Shown in pieces: positions 1 through 7,568 of a DNA stretch of 64,000 bases; the stretch's first letter is position 1; each line of letters opens with the position of its first letter. The DNA comes from Paenimyroides ummariense (GTDB lineage: Bacteria > Bacteroidota > Bacteroidia > Flavobacteriales > Flavobacteriaceae), in assembly GCF_900115115.1 (NCBI RefSeq), contig NZ_FOVI01000010.1, positions 1 through 64,000 on the forward strand, given 5' to 3'. The position numbers and the translations under genes were made by a program. The notes beneath the pieces are model-generated. The model did not search any database, had not been told where the DNA came from, and was given only the letters and a program-made list of their open reading frames with translations.

Positions 1-72
1 AGGATTTAAACTGTACTTTCATAGCTTTATTGGTGGAACCTCAAGTTAACAAAATTTGAGGACAATAAAAAA

Positions 73-101
73 AATCCCCGACAAAAAACATGTCGAGGAT
101 T
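73..101 (-). terminator. Hairpin followed by T-run, minus strand
   Basis: An 11-bp stem with one mismatch (73-83 pairs with 91-101) is followed on the minus strand by a run of eight T. It would end transcripts leaving the accC region, or the small remnant reading frame just upstream of it on that strand. Confidence 0.6.
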
Positions 102-134
102 ATACCAAAGACCTTTTTAGACAGCCTTTTTTTG

Positions 135-230
135 TTAATCTTCAAATTCGTCCATTAGTTCTTTTAATTGTTTTAAATATCTGCCATAGAATTTTTTAAT
201 GATTTGATATTCTGTAATATTAATAAAAAA
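135..230 (-). pseudogene. Possible 3' remnant of a small coding sequence
   Basis: On the minus strand an open frame ends with a TAA at 135-137. Its predicted C-terminus reads like real protein, with mixed charged and aromatic residues ending in KELMDEFED. The frame runs back only to the accC terminator hairpin, where a stop closes it, and it has no usable start except an ATG six codons from the end. It may be the tail of a gene whose front was lost, or chance. It is followed by the hairpin at 73-101. No family is recognised. Confidence 0.25.
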
Positions 231-254
231 GTCGAGCTAAAAGCTCGACTTTTT
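226..254 (-). terminator. accC terminator (bidirectional hairpin)
   Basis: A perfect stem, 226-238 with 242-254 around a 3-nt AAA loop, has A-runs on the left and T-runs on the right. It would act on either strand. It lies just after the accC stop codon and ends the acc transcript. Confidence 0.85.
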
Positions 255-257
255 CAA

Positions 258-1610
258 TTATTCCTCTACAGGTTTTTGTATTTTAAATGTTTCCATAAAC
301 GCTGTTGTGTAGTTTCCGGCAACATAATCCGGATTGTCCATTAACTGGCGGTGGAAAGGAATTGTAGTTTTAATACCTTCAATAACAAACTCGTCTAAAG
401 CGCGTTTCATTTTACTAATAGCTTCTTCGCGTGTTTGTGCCGTTGTAATTAACTTGGCAATCATTGAATCGTAGTTTGGCGGAATGGTGTAACCCGAATA
501 AACGTGCGTGTCTAAACGAACACCGTGACCACCTGGTGCGTGCAAGGTAGTAATTTTACCTGGCGACGGACGAAAATCGTTAAAAGGATCTTCGGCATTA
601 ATACGGCATTCAATAGAGTGTAATTGCGGTAAATAGTTTTTACCCGAAATTGGCACACCTGCAGCAACCAATATCTGCTCGCGGATTAAATCGTAATCAA
701 TTACTTGTTCTGTAATTGGGTGTTCTACCTGAATACGCGTGTTCATTTCCATAAAATAGAAATTACGGTCTTTATCAACTAAAAATTCAATAGTTCCCGC
801 ACCTTCGTATTTAATATATTCGGCAGCCTTAACAGCAGCTTCACCCATTTTTAAACGCAATTCATCTGTCATAAATGGTGACGGAGTTTCCTCTGTCAGT
901 TTTTGGTGACGACGTTGGATCGAACAATCACGTTCTGATAAATGGCATGCTTTTCCGTAAGAATCTCCTACAACTTGGATTTCGATATGGCGTGGATCAA
1001 CAATTAGTTTTTCCATGTACATACCGTCGTTTCCGAAAGAAGCAGCAGCTTCCTGACGTGCACTTTCCCAAGCTTTTTCTAATTCGTCATCTTTGAAGAT
1101 TTCACGCATACCTTTACCACCACCACCAGCAGTTGCTTTCATCATCACCGGATACCCGATTTCTTTTGCAACTTTACGTGCGTGGTCTAAAGATTCTAAC
1201 AATCCGTCTGAACCCGGTACACAAGGTACACCTGCAGCTTTCATGGTTTCTTTAGCAGTAGCTTTATCGCCCATTTTATCGATCATATCCGGAGATGCGC
1301 CAATAAATTTAATACCGTGTTTCTGGCATAATTCAGAAAACTTAGCGTTTTCAGACAAGAAACCGTATCCCGGGTGAATAGCATCGGCATTTGTAATTTC
1401 GGCAGCAGCAATAATATTCTGCATTTTTAAGTACGATTGCGCACTTGGTGCCGGACCAATACAAACTGCTTCGTCTGCAAAGCGAACGTGTAAACTGTCT
1501 GCATCGGCAGTAGAATAAACGGCAACGGTTTTAATTCCCATTTCTCTACAAGTTCTTATAACTCGTAAAGCAATTTCGCCGCGATTTGCAATTAATATTT
1601 TTTTAAACAT
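258..1610 (-). CDS. accC: Acetyl-CoA carboxylase, biotin carboxylase subunit
   Basis: Biotin carboxylase uses ATP and bicarbonate to carboxylate the biotin carried on AccB, the first half-reaction of acetyl-CoA carboxylase, in the cytoplasm. The 450-residue length is normal for the family. The N-terminal [15 protein letters not shown] is the standard biotin carboxylase start; the ATP-grasp glycine loop GGGGKGM lies at residues 162-168 and the catalytic/Mg site [13 protein letters not shown] at 288-300. It follows accB on the same strand after about 90 bp that hold an imperfect palindrome, so the two are probably co-transcribed. The carboxyltransferase genes accA and accD are not in the window, as is usual in Bacteroidota. 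Confidence 0.97.
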   Translation of the reverse strand: MFKKILIANRGEIALRVIRTCREMGIKTVAVYSTADADSLHVRFADEAVCIGPAPSAQSYLKMQNIIAAAEITNADAIHPGYGFLSENAKFSELCQKHGIKFIGASPDMIDKMGDKATAKETMKAAGVPCVPGSDGLLESLDHARKVAKEIGYPVMMKATAGGGGKGMREIFKDDELEKAWESARQEAAASFGNDGMYMEKLIVDPRHIEIQVVGDSYGKACHLSERDCSIQRRHQKLTEETPSPFMTDELRLKMGEAAVKAAEYIKYEGAGTIEFLVDKDRNFYFMEMNTRIQVEHPITEQVIDYDLIREQILVAAGVPISGKNYLPQLHSIECRINAEDPFNDFRPSPGKITTLHAPGGHGVRLDTHVYSGYTIPPNYDSMIAKLITTAQTREEAISKMKRALDEFVIEGIKTTIPFHRQLMDNPDYVAGNYTTAFMETFKIQKPVEE

Positions 1611-1632
1611 CTTTTTAATTTGAAATGAAACA

Positions 1633-1694
1633 ATTTGAAAATCTGAAAATTTTTGAAGCGCGCCAATCCTTTTCAGATCAACACCTCTTCAAAT
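1633..1694. repeat. Imperfect palindrome in the accB-accC gap
   Basis: Two nested inverted repeats are visible: ATTTGAA (1633-1639) with TTCAAAT (1688-1694), and ATCTGAAAA (1641-1649) with TTTTCAGAT (1670-1678). The loop is GC-richer than its surroundings (GCGCGCC). There is no T-run, so it looks less like a terminator than an intergenic palindromic repeat or an mRNA-stabilising hairpin within the acc operon. Confidence 0.5.
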
Positions 1695-1701
1695 AATCAA
1701 A

Positions 1702-2187
1702 TTAAGATGGATCTACTAAAAATAATGGTTGATCAAATTCTACCGGAGAAGAATCATCTACTAAAACCTTAACGATTTTTCCTGATACTTCAGATTCAAT
1801 TTCGTTGAATAATTTCATTGCTTCGATCACACATAAAACATCGCCTGTTTTTACAGTAGCACCTACTTCAACAAAAGCTGGTTTGTCTGGTGATGGTTTG
1901 CGGTAGAATGTTCCAATAATAGGAGATTTTACCGTGATGTATTTCGCATCGTCATTTGCAACGGCAGCAGGTGCAGCAGCAGTTTCTGTAGGTTGTGCAA
2001 CCGGTGCAGCAGCCTGAACTTGTGGTACAGATACCGGAATGTGTTGAACGTACGTTCCGTTTTCTACTGTAGCGTTTTCTGAAGTTGTTTTAATGGTGAT
2101 TTTAATATCATCCATTTCTAATTTTACTTCGGTAGCTCCTGATTTTGCTACAAATTTGATTAAATTTTGAATTTCTCTGATGTCCAT
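1702..2187 (-). CDS. accB: Acetyl-CoA carboxylase, biotin carboxyl carrier protein
   Basis: This is the small carrier subunit of acetyl-CoA carboxylase. Biotin is attached to Lys125 in the EAMK motif (residues 122-125) and swings between AccC and the carboxyltransferase. The 161 residues comprise an N-terminal helical part, an Ala/Pro-rich flexible linker (about residues 50-80) and the C-terminal biotinyl domain. The gene sits 38 bp after fabH and before accC, grouping the carboxylase with the first condensing enzyme of fatty-acid synthesis. Confidence 0.96.
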   Translation of the reverse strand: MDIREIQNLIKFVAKSGATEVKLEMDDIKITIKTTSENATVENGTYVQHIPVSVPQVQAAAPVAQPTETAAAPAAVANDDAKYITVKSPIIGTFYRKPSPDKPAFVEVGATVKTGDVLCVIEAMKLFNEIESEVSGKIVKVLVDDSSPVEFDQPLFLVDPS

Positions 2188-2225
2188 ATAATTCTAAAAT
2201 TTTTATGTTCGTTATCTATTAATTT

Positions 2226-3224
2226 TTATTTTTTTGTGTAAGCCCATTTAAGGTAAATTGCACCCCAGGTAAATCCGCCGCCAAAAGAAGCTAAGATAAT
2301 GTTATCGCCTTTTTTAAACTGATCTTCAAAATCGGCTAAAAGTAAAGGTAGGGTTGCCGATGTAGTGTTACCGTAGTTGTGTATGTTTACTAAAACTTTA
2401 TCTTCGTTTAAGCCCATACGGTTTGCAGTAGCATCAATAATACGTTTGTTTGCCTGATGCGGTGCTAACCAGTTAATATCGTCGTGCGTTAAATTATTGC
2501 GTTGCATAATTTGTTCGCTAACGTCTGCCATACCAGAAACGGCGTATTTAAAAACCGTTTTTCCGTCTTGGTGCACGTAATGCTGTTTGTTTGCAACGGT
2601 TTCTGCTGAAGGAGGAAGTAAAGATCCACCTGCTTCGATCTTTAAAAATTCGCGACCAATACCGTCACTCTTTAAAATTTCGTCTTGAAAACCTAAACCT
2701 TCTGTATTTGCTTCTACAAGTACCGCACCGGCACCATCGCCAAAAATGATACAGGTAGCACGATCGGTATAATCAATAATAGAAGACATTTTATCTGCGC
2801 CAATTAATAATACTTTTTTGTATCTGCCCGATTCTACATAAGAAGTTGCTGTTGATAAGCCGTATAAAAAGCTTGAACATGCAGCTTGTAAATCGTAAGC
2901 AAAAGCATTGGTTGCGCCAATTTGTGTAGCCACAAAAACGCCTGTTGCTGCAACGGGCATATCTGGTGTTGTAGTTGCCATTAACACTAAATCAATTTCT
3001 TTAGGATCTAAGCCTGTTTTAGAAATTAAATCTTGTGCGGCTTTAATTGCCATAAAAGAAGTGCCTTTGTCTTTATCTTTTAAAATTCGGCGTTCTTTTA
3101 TACCTGTTCTTGAGGTGATCCATTCATCGTTTGTATCAACCATTGTTTCTAATACTTGATTAGACAACACAAAATCTGGTACGTATTTACCAACCGCTGT
3201 TATGGCTGCTGTTATTTTTGTCAT
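2226..3224 (-). CDS. fabH: 3-oxoacyl-ACP synthase III (KAS III)
   Basis: FabH condenses acetyl-CoA (or a branched acyl-CoA) with malonyl-ACP to start fatty-acid synthesis. The catalytic triad is visible: Cys116 in DLQAACSSF, His256 in APHQANKR and Asn286 in NIHNYGNTT. The length of 332 residues is normal. It heads the fabH-accB-accC run. A strong bidirectional hairpin at 3353-3369 separates it from rpmF, so fabH probably has its own promoter; TAATTTTC at 3264-3271 on the minus strand is a candidate -7 element. Flavobacteria often carry more than one fabH; only this one is in the window. Confidence 0.95.
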   Translation of the reverse strand: MTKITAAITAVGKYVPDFVLSNQVLETMVDTNDEWITSRTGIKERRILKDKDKGTSFMAIKAAQDLISKTGLDPKEIDLVLMATTTPDMPVAATGVFVATQIGATNAFAYDLQAACSSFLYGLSTATSYVESGRYKKVLLIGADKMSSIIDYTDRATCIIFGDGAGAVLVEANTEGLGFQDEILKSDGIGREFLKIEAGGSLLPPSAETVANKQHYVHQDGKTVFKYAVSGMADVSEQIMQRNNLTHDDINWLAPHQANKRIIDATANRMGLNEDKVLVNIHNYGNTTSATLPLLLADFEDQFKKGDNIILASFGGGFTWGAIYLKWAYTKK

Positions 3225-3348
3225 AAGGGACTACTTAATGTTCAAAAAAGTTGAAAAAGTGGTGAAAATTACAAAAAAAATAGCAAATAGCAGCTTTTTT
3301 TGTTGAAAAAAGCAGTTTTGCCGTTTGTTTGAATTTACGCTAAACTAA

Positions 3349-3377
3349 AAAACTCTCGCATTGCGAGAGCTTTTTTT
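3349..3377 (-). terminator. rpmF terminator
   Basis: CTCTCGCA (3353-3360) pairs with TGCGAGAG (3362-3369), with A-runs and T-runs on either side. On the minus strand it lies directly after rpmF and would separate DUF177-rpmF from fabH. Confidence 0.8.
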
Positions 3378-3389
3378 ATTCTTTTAGAA

Positions 3390-3584
3390 TTAAGCTACAG
3401 CTTCTGTTTTGTCTACTAAAACTTGTCCTCTGTAATATAATTTTCCTTCATGCCAGTAAGCTCTGTGCATTAAGTGTGCCTCACCAGTTACTGCGCAAGT
3501 TCCGATTGTTGGAGCTACAGCTTTGTAATGAGTTCTTCTTTTATCTCTTCTGGTTTTCGAGGTTTTTCTTTTAGGATGTGCCAT
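3390..3584 (-). CDS. rpmF: 50S ribosomal protein L32
   Basis: This 64-residue basic protein begins [16 protein letters not shown], the usual L32 N-terminus, and has the conserved [15 protein letters not shown] stretch. It is a structural protein of the large ribosomal subunit. It follows a DUF177 gene by 9 bp, the arrangement seen in most bacteria, and is closed by a strong terminator. Confidence 0.97.
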   Translation of the reverse strand: MAHPKRKTSKTRRDKRRTHYKAVAPTIGTCAVTGEAHLMHRAYWHEGKLYYRGQVLVDKTEAVA

Positions 3585-3593
3585 CTTACAATA

Positions 3594-4196
3594 TTATTTA
3601 TCCGTTAATAGTTGTTTTAATTTGTCCCAACGTGGGTCTGTATCTTTATTATTGTCCGAATTTTCGTCGGTTTCATTATCATTTAAATCGTCGTCATCAG
3701 CATCGTCTTCGTTTATCATTTCCAAGTCATCGCTGTCCAAGAAATCCAAGTCATCGTCTGATTCTTCCTCTTCGTAATCTGCTGCTATATCGGGATGTAT
3801 CCTTTTGTATGGAACCGATAAAGCGATCATTTCGTAAATGTACTGCATTACATTAAACTGAAATTCTCCGTGCGGCAAAATTAAAAAATCATCATTTTCA
3901 TTATTAAATTCTTCGCCGAATTTCACTAATAAATTTAAACTACCTTCAATAGGCAAATCAAAATCTTCATTAGTTATGTCGCAGGGTACATTTACTGTGC
4001 CTTTATGTGTAAACTGCAGTTCTAACATGGTGGTTTTTTTTAGCATTGCAATGTTAACCTGTATGTTAGCGCTGTTGAATTCACTATAATTGAATAGATC
4101 AAAAAAATCGTTTTCGATCTGATATTCAAATTGATGTTCTCCTAACTTTAATCCGGTAAACTGGATTAAAAAATCTTTTTCACTTACCATAACCAT
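3594..4196 (-). CDS. DUF177 (YceD-like) protein upstream of rpmF
   Basis: This 200-residue acidic protein is of the DUF177/YceD family, recognised partly from position: members are nearly always encoded directly before rpmF and have been linked to 23S rRNA or 50S metabolism in plants and bacteria. The C-terminal third (about residues 140-190) is a low-complexity Asp/Glu/Asn tract. The start ATG at 4196 lies about 14 nt after a clear -7 element. The molecular role in this organism is not established. Confidence 0.85.
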   Translation of the reverse strand: MVMVSEKDFLIQFTGLKLGEHQFEYQIENDFFDLFNYSEFNSANIQVNIAMLKKTTMLELQFTHKGTVNVPCDITNEDFDLPIEGSLNLLVKFGEEFNNENDDFLILPHGEFQFNVMQYIYEMIALSVPYKRIHPDIAADYEEEESDDDLDFLDSDDLEMINEDDADDDDLNDNETDENSDNNKDTDPRWDKLKQLLTDK

Positions 4197-4209
4197 CTAT
4201 TTGAGCGTG

Positions 4210-4237
4210 CAAAGATATAAAAATTATTTAATTACAA
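4210..4237 (-). promoter_or_regulatory. Promoter of DUF177-rpmF
   Basis: On the minus strand there is a TTG (4235-4237), a 17-nt spacer and TATCTTTG (4210-4217), a full match to the Bacteroidota -33/-7 pattern TTG...TAnnTTTG. The start codon of the DUF177 gene is at 4196. Confidence 0.65.
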
Positions 4238-4261
4238 ATAGTTATCACAATTTTTTTGTTG

Positions 4262-5305
4262 TTAAATAGTTGAAACCTTTAAAGGGTTCGCTGTACTCTG
4301 CAAATACTCGTTTTTACTTTTATAAATATCTAAAGCTGCGTAAACTGCGTTTTTAAATGAGGTGAAATCGGCAATGCCTTTGCCTGCAATGTCGTACGCG
4401 GTTCCGTGATCGGGTGATGTTCGAATTTTATCTAGCCCAGCCGTATAATTAACACCATTACCAAAACTTAATGTTTTAAACGGAATTAATCCTTGATCGT
4501 GATAACATGCTACAACGGCATCGAAATTTCTGAATTGTTCCGAACCAAAAAAAGCATCGGCAGAATAAGGTCCGTAAATAATAATGTCTTCATCAAACAA
4601 TTCTTTAACCGTATTGTTTATAAAATTTAATTCTTCGTTGCCTATAATTCCGTTATCGCCACTATGCGGGTTTAATCCCAACAAGGCAATGCGCGGTTTT
4701 ATTACATTGAAATCTTGAATAAGCGATTTGTTAATGGTACGAACTTTTTGTTTGATTAATTCCGGAGTCAACGTTTGCGATACTTGTTGCAATGGAACGT
4801 GATCTGTAACCAAACCTACTTTAAGGTCTTCGCTAATCATGAACATTAGTGCGTTTCCTTCTAACTCTTTATCCAAATAATCGGTATGACCTGGGAATTG
4901 AAATTCTTCCGATTGAATATTGTATTTGTTAATAGGTGCAGTAACCAAAGCATCAATTTCATTGTTTTTCAAAGCTTGTGTTGCAGCTACGAACGATTTT
5001 ATCGCATACTGCCCAACAGCATCGTTCAAAGTTCCAAAATCTAAATTAACTCCTTCTTTCCAAAGATTTAAAACATTGAATTTTCCTTTTTGAATCTGAT
5101 CTAACGAATCTATTCCGTGTATGTTGGTTTGGCAGTTAACGATCTTTTTTATAAACGATAACAACTTGGCATTTCCAAAAACCACCGGTGTGCATAATTC
5201 CATCATTCGCTGATCCTCAAAGGTTTTTAAAATAACCTCCGGACCAACGCCGTTCATGTCACCTACAGAAATACCCAATATAATATTTTCACCTTTTTTA
5301 AACAT
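4262..5305 (-). CDS. pdxA: 4-hydroxythreonine-4-phosphate dehydrogenase
   Basis: PdxA oxidises 4-phosphohydroxy-L-threonine with NAD+ in the DXP-dependent pathway to pyridoxal phosphate. The family signatures ISVGDMNGVGPEV near the N-terminus, TAPINKYN and FPGHTDYL in the middle, and ACYHDQGLIPFK plus TSPDHGTAYDIAG near the C-terminus supply the conserved His metal ligands and substrate-binding residues. The length of 347 residues is normal. It is transcribed away from ribE through a shared 55-bp promoter region. Confidence 0.96.
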   Translation of the reverse strand: MFKKGENIILGISVGDMNGVGPEVILKTFEDQRMMELCTPVVFGNAKLLSFIKKIVNCQTNIHGIDSLDQIQKGKFNVLNLWKEGVNLDFGTLNDAVGQYAIKSFVAATQALKNNEIDALVTAPINKYNIQSEEFQFPGHTDYLDKELEGNALMFMISEDLKVGLVTDHVPLQQVSQTLTPELIKQKVRTINKSLIQDFNVIKPRIALLGLNPHSGDNGIIGNEELNFINNTVKELFDEDIIIYGPYSADAFFGSEQFRNFDAVVACYHDQGLIPFKTLSFGNGVNYTAGLDKIRTSPDHGTAYDIAGKGIADFTSFKNAVYAALDIYKSKNEYLQSTANPLKVSTI

Positions 5306-5324
5306 GCGTTGCGCTAATTATTGC

Positions 5325-5343
5325 TAATTTTGTTACAAATTTA
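5325..5343. promoter_or_regulatory. Back-to-back -7 elements for ribE (+) and pdxA (-)
   Basis: TAATTTTG at 5325-5332 on the plus strand matches the Bacteroidota -7 element and points at ribE (start 5361). TAAATTTG at 5336-5343 on the minus strand points at pdxA (start 5305). They are only 3 nt apart, so the two vitamin-cofactor genes probably compete for polymerase. No well-placed -33 TTG was found for either. Confidence 0.5.
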
Positions 5344-5360
5344 GTAAAATTATTCTACTT

Positions 5361-5954
5361 ATGTTTACTGGTATTGTTGAAACTCTTGGAGTTATACGAA
5401 AAATAGAGCACGATCAAACAAACGTACACTTGTTTATAGAAAGTTCTTTTGCAGATATGTTAAAGATCGATCAAAGTGTAGCGCACAATGGTGTATGTTT
5501 AACAGTGGTTGAAATCAACGACGGTTTTTACAAGGTTACTGCCATAAAAGAAACTATTGATGTTACTACGATTGGCTTATGGAACGCGGGCGATATTGTG
5601 AATTTAGAACGTGGAATGCCTTTGAACGATCGTTTAGACGGACATATTGTACAAGGTCATGTTGATGAAACAGCTGTTATTACTAAAATTGATGAAGTAG
5701 GAGGAAGTACCTATTTTAGTTTTGAATACAGCGAAAAATCGAAACATGTAACTATTGATAAAGGATCGATTACGGTTGATGGAACAAGTTTAACCGTTGT
5801 AAATTCAGGAATTAATACTTTTAGTGTGGCAATCATTCCTTATACGTTGGAACATACGCTTTTTAAAACCTATAAAGTTGGAACCAAAGTAAATCTGGAA
5901 TTTGATGTTATTGGAAAATATGTAACCAAGCTAATGCAGGTGCATTTAAAATAA
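5361..5954 (+). CDS. ribE: Riboflavin synthase, alpha subunit
   Basis: Riboflavin synthase dismutates two 6,7-dimethyl-8-ribityllumazine molecules to riboflavin. The N-terminal MFTGIVETLG is the family signature. The 197 residues form two homologous lumazine-binding barrels: NGVCLTV (about 48-54) in the first is mirrored by DGTSLTV in the second, and GHIVQGHVDE lies at the junction. No other rib gene is adjacent, and no FMN riboswitch was recognised upstream. Confidence 0.96.
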   Translation: MFTGIVETLGVIRKIEHDQTNVHLFIESSFADMLKIDQSVAHNGVCLTVVEINDGFYKVTAIKETIDVTTIGLWNAGDIVNLERGMPLNDRLDGHIVQGHVDETAVITKIDEVGGSTYFSFEYSEKSKHVTIDKGSITVDGTSLTVVNSGINTFSVAIIPYTLEHTLFKTYKVGTKVNLEFDVIGKYVTKLMQVHLK

Positions 5955-5967
5955 AAGATTATAGTAG

Positions 5968-6049
5968 TTTTGTCATTCTGAAAGAAACGAAGTGGAGTGA
6001 AGAATCTTTTAATTATTCAATAGATTCTTTCTTTGTTGGATTGACAAAA
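5968..6049. repeat. Dispersed palindromic repeat (GTCATTCTGA... family)
   Basis: This 82-bp imperfect palindrome lies just after ribE. TTTTGTCA (5968-5975) pairs with TGACAAAA (6042-6049), and AAGAATCT (6000-6007) pairs with AGATTCTT (6022-6029) around a 14-nt AT-rich loop. The left arm carries GTCATTCTG followed by AACGAAGTGGAGTGAAGAATCT-like sequence. The same left arm, shorter, is found in frame inside alaS at 58251-58283. It has no ORF and behaves like a REP/MITE-like intergenic element. Confidence 0.7.
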
Positions 6050-6094
6050 TATATAAAGTTCTACATTGGCATGGAATTCATGTGATTATAATCA

Positions 6095-6119
6095 AAAATC
6101 AGGTTTAAAACCTGATTTT
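6095..6119. terminator. Bidirectional terminator between ribE and a carbonic anhydrase gene
   Basis: A 12-bp perfect stem (6095-6106 with 6108-6119) has A-runs and T-runs on both sides and lies between two convergent genes. Confidence 0.85.
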
Positions 6120-6764
6120 TTATTTGTAAGAAAAAACATCACTTAAGTTGTCGTTGTTTGTAAACGTACAGTTTTGGTTGATTAATTCGCCCGAGCCAAT
6201 ATTAATTACCATACCGTGAACTGCTAATTGCTGACCGTTTTTCCATGCGTTTTGTACAATAGATGTTCGGCATAAATTAGAAACCTGTTCTTGTACGTTA
6301 AGTTCTACCAAACGGTCTTCTTTCTGATTTTTATCTGCAATAGCATCAATTTCTGCGGCGTTTAAGCGGTAAACATCTTTAATATGTTGCAACCAGTTGT
6401 CTATAATACCGTATTGCGAACTGCTTAACGATGCTGCTACACCACCGCAACCGTAATGTCCGGCAACAATAATGTGCTTGACTTTTAAAACGTTTACGGC
6501 GTAATCTAAAACCGAAAGCATGTTCATGTCTGAATGTACACAAACGTTGGCGATGTTTCTATGAACAAAGACTTCGCCCGGTTTTGTTCCGGTTAATTCG
6601 TTAGCTGGTACGCGACTGTCAGCGCAGCCTATCCATAATATTTCAGGATTTTGACCTTTTGAAAGTTGTTGAAATCGACCCGAAGTATCGTTCTTAACAA
6701 AATCCATCCACTCTTTGTTGCCGTCTATTATTTTATCGAAACTTTTCTTTAAATCGTTACACAT
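6120..6764 (-). CDS. Beta-class carbonic anhydrase (Can-like)
   Basis: This enzyme interconverts CO2 and bicarbonate. The zinc and active-site residues of the beta class are all present: Cys47, Asp49 and Arg51 in GCADSRVPANE, and His103 and Cys106 in AGHYGCGG. The length of 214 residues and the motif wording match the Can/CynT clade. It is the first of two beta-carbonic anhydrases in tandem with a SulP transporter, but a hairpin at 6831-6860 separates the two, so it is probably transcribed on its own. Confidence 0.93.
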   Translation of the reverse strand: MCNDLKKSFDKIIDGNKEWMDFVKNDTSGRFQQLSKGQNPEILWIGCADSRVPANELTGTKPGEVFVHRNIANVCVHSDMNMLSVLDYAVNVLKVKHIIVAGHYGCGGVAASLSSSQYGIIDNWLQHIKDVYRLNAAEIDAIADKNQKEDRLVELNVQEQVSNLCRTSIVQNAWKNGQQLAVHGMVINIGSGELINQNCTFTNNDNLSDVFSYK

Positions 6765-6830
6765 TTTTATTCGTTTATTTAAAGCTAAATTACAATATTC
6801 TTGTTTTTTGAATTGAAATCAGAACAAAAA

Positions 6831-6860
6831 AAAATCGACAAAATTACTTTTGCCGATTTT
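6831..6860 (-). terminator. Terminator after the second carbonic anhydrase gene
   Basis: A 13-bp stem with one mismatch (6831-6843 with 6848-6860) surrounds a TTAC loop. On the minus strand it is followed by a long T-run. It ends the transporter-carbonic anhydrase transcript. Confidence 0.8.
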
Positions 6861-6899
6861 CTTTCCAACTATTTTAATCTAATCTGATAATATTAAAAA

Positions 6900-7535
6900 T
6901 TAGATAAATTCAACAACTCCGGTTTCAACATCGTAGTTTGCACCAACGATTTTAATTTTCCCTTCTTGTTCCATTTTTCTTAAAGTAGAACTTTGTTTGC
7001 GGATGTTTTCTATCGCATTCAAAACGTTGTGATGATTTAAACGCTCTAAAAGATCGGTGTTGCTTGATGATCTTTCTTCGCCATCTTTAATTATATTTTT
7101 AATGATCGGATCAAAATGACCAACCAAATGGTTCAGGTTGTCCATTCCAAGTCCTTCAATTGCTGCCGAATCCAAGCCGCCTTTTAAAGCACCGCATTTT
7201 GTGTGTCCTAATACAACAACCAGTTTAGAACCTGCAACATTACAACCAAATTCCATAGATCCTAAAATATCCTGATTTACGAAATTTCCTGCAATTCTAA
7301 CGCTGAATATATCGCCCAAACCTTGATCGAAGATTAATTCTGCAGAGGTACGGCTGTCTATACAGCTTAAAATTACGGCAAATGGCCACTGACCTGCGCG
7401 TGTATCGTTAACTTGTGCCAATAAATCGCGGTTAGCTTTTAGGTTTTTTACAAAACGTTCGTTTCCTTCTTTTAAAATTTCTAACGCTCTTTCTGGTGTA
7501 ATGGTTGCTTGTGTTTCTGATGTATGTGCTTTCAT
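6900..7535 (-). CDS. Second beta-carbonic anhydrase, linked to SulP transporter
   Basis: This 211-residue beta-class carbonic anhydrase is only distantly similar to its neighbour at 6120-6764. The active-site residues are Cys58, Asp60 and Arg62 in SCIDSRTSAE, and His111 and Cys114 in LGHTKCGALKGG. The gene is 33 bp downstream of a SulP permease on the same strand. That pairing suggests hydration of CO2 coupled to bicarbonate movement across the inner membrane. There is no signal peptide, so it should be cytoplasmic. Confidence 0.93.
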   Translation of the reverse strand: MKAHTSETQATITPERALEILKEGNERFVKNLKANRDLLAQVNDTRAGQWPFAVILSCIDSRTSAELIFDQGLGDIFSVRIAGNFVNQDILGSMEFGCNVAGSKLVVVLGHTKCGALKGGLDSAAIEGLGMDNLNHLVGHFDPIIKNIIKDGEERSSSNTDLLERLNHHNVLNAIENIRKQSSTLRKMEQEGKIKIVGANYDVETGVVEFI

Positions 7536-7568
7536 GATAGTCTTTGTTTATTTAATTATTTGATATTA

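Noticed and set aside
5306..5360. FMN riboswitch before ribE
   Set aside because: The region is only 55 bp, AT-rich, and has none of the conserved RFN stems.
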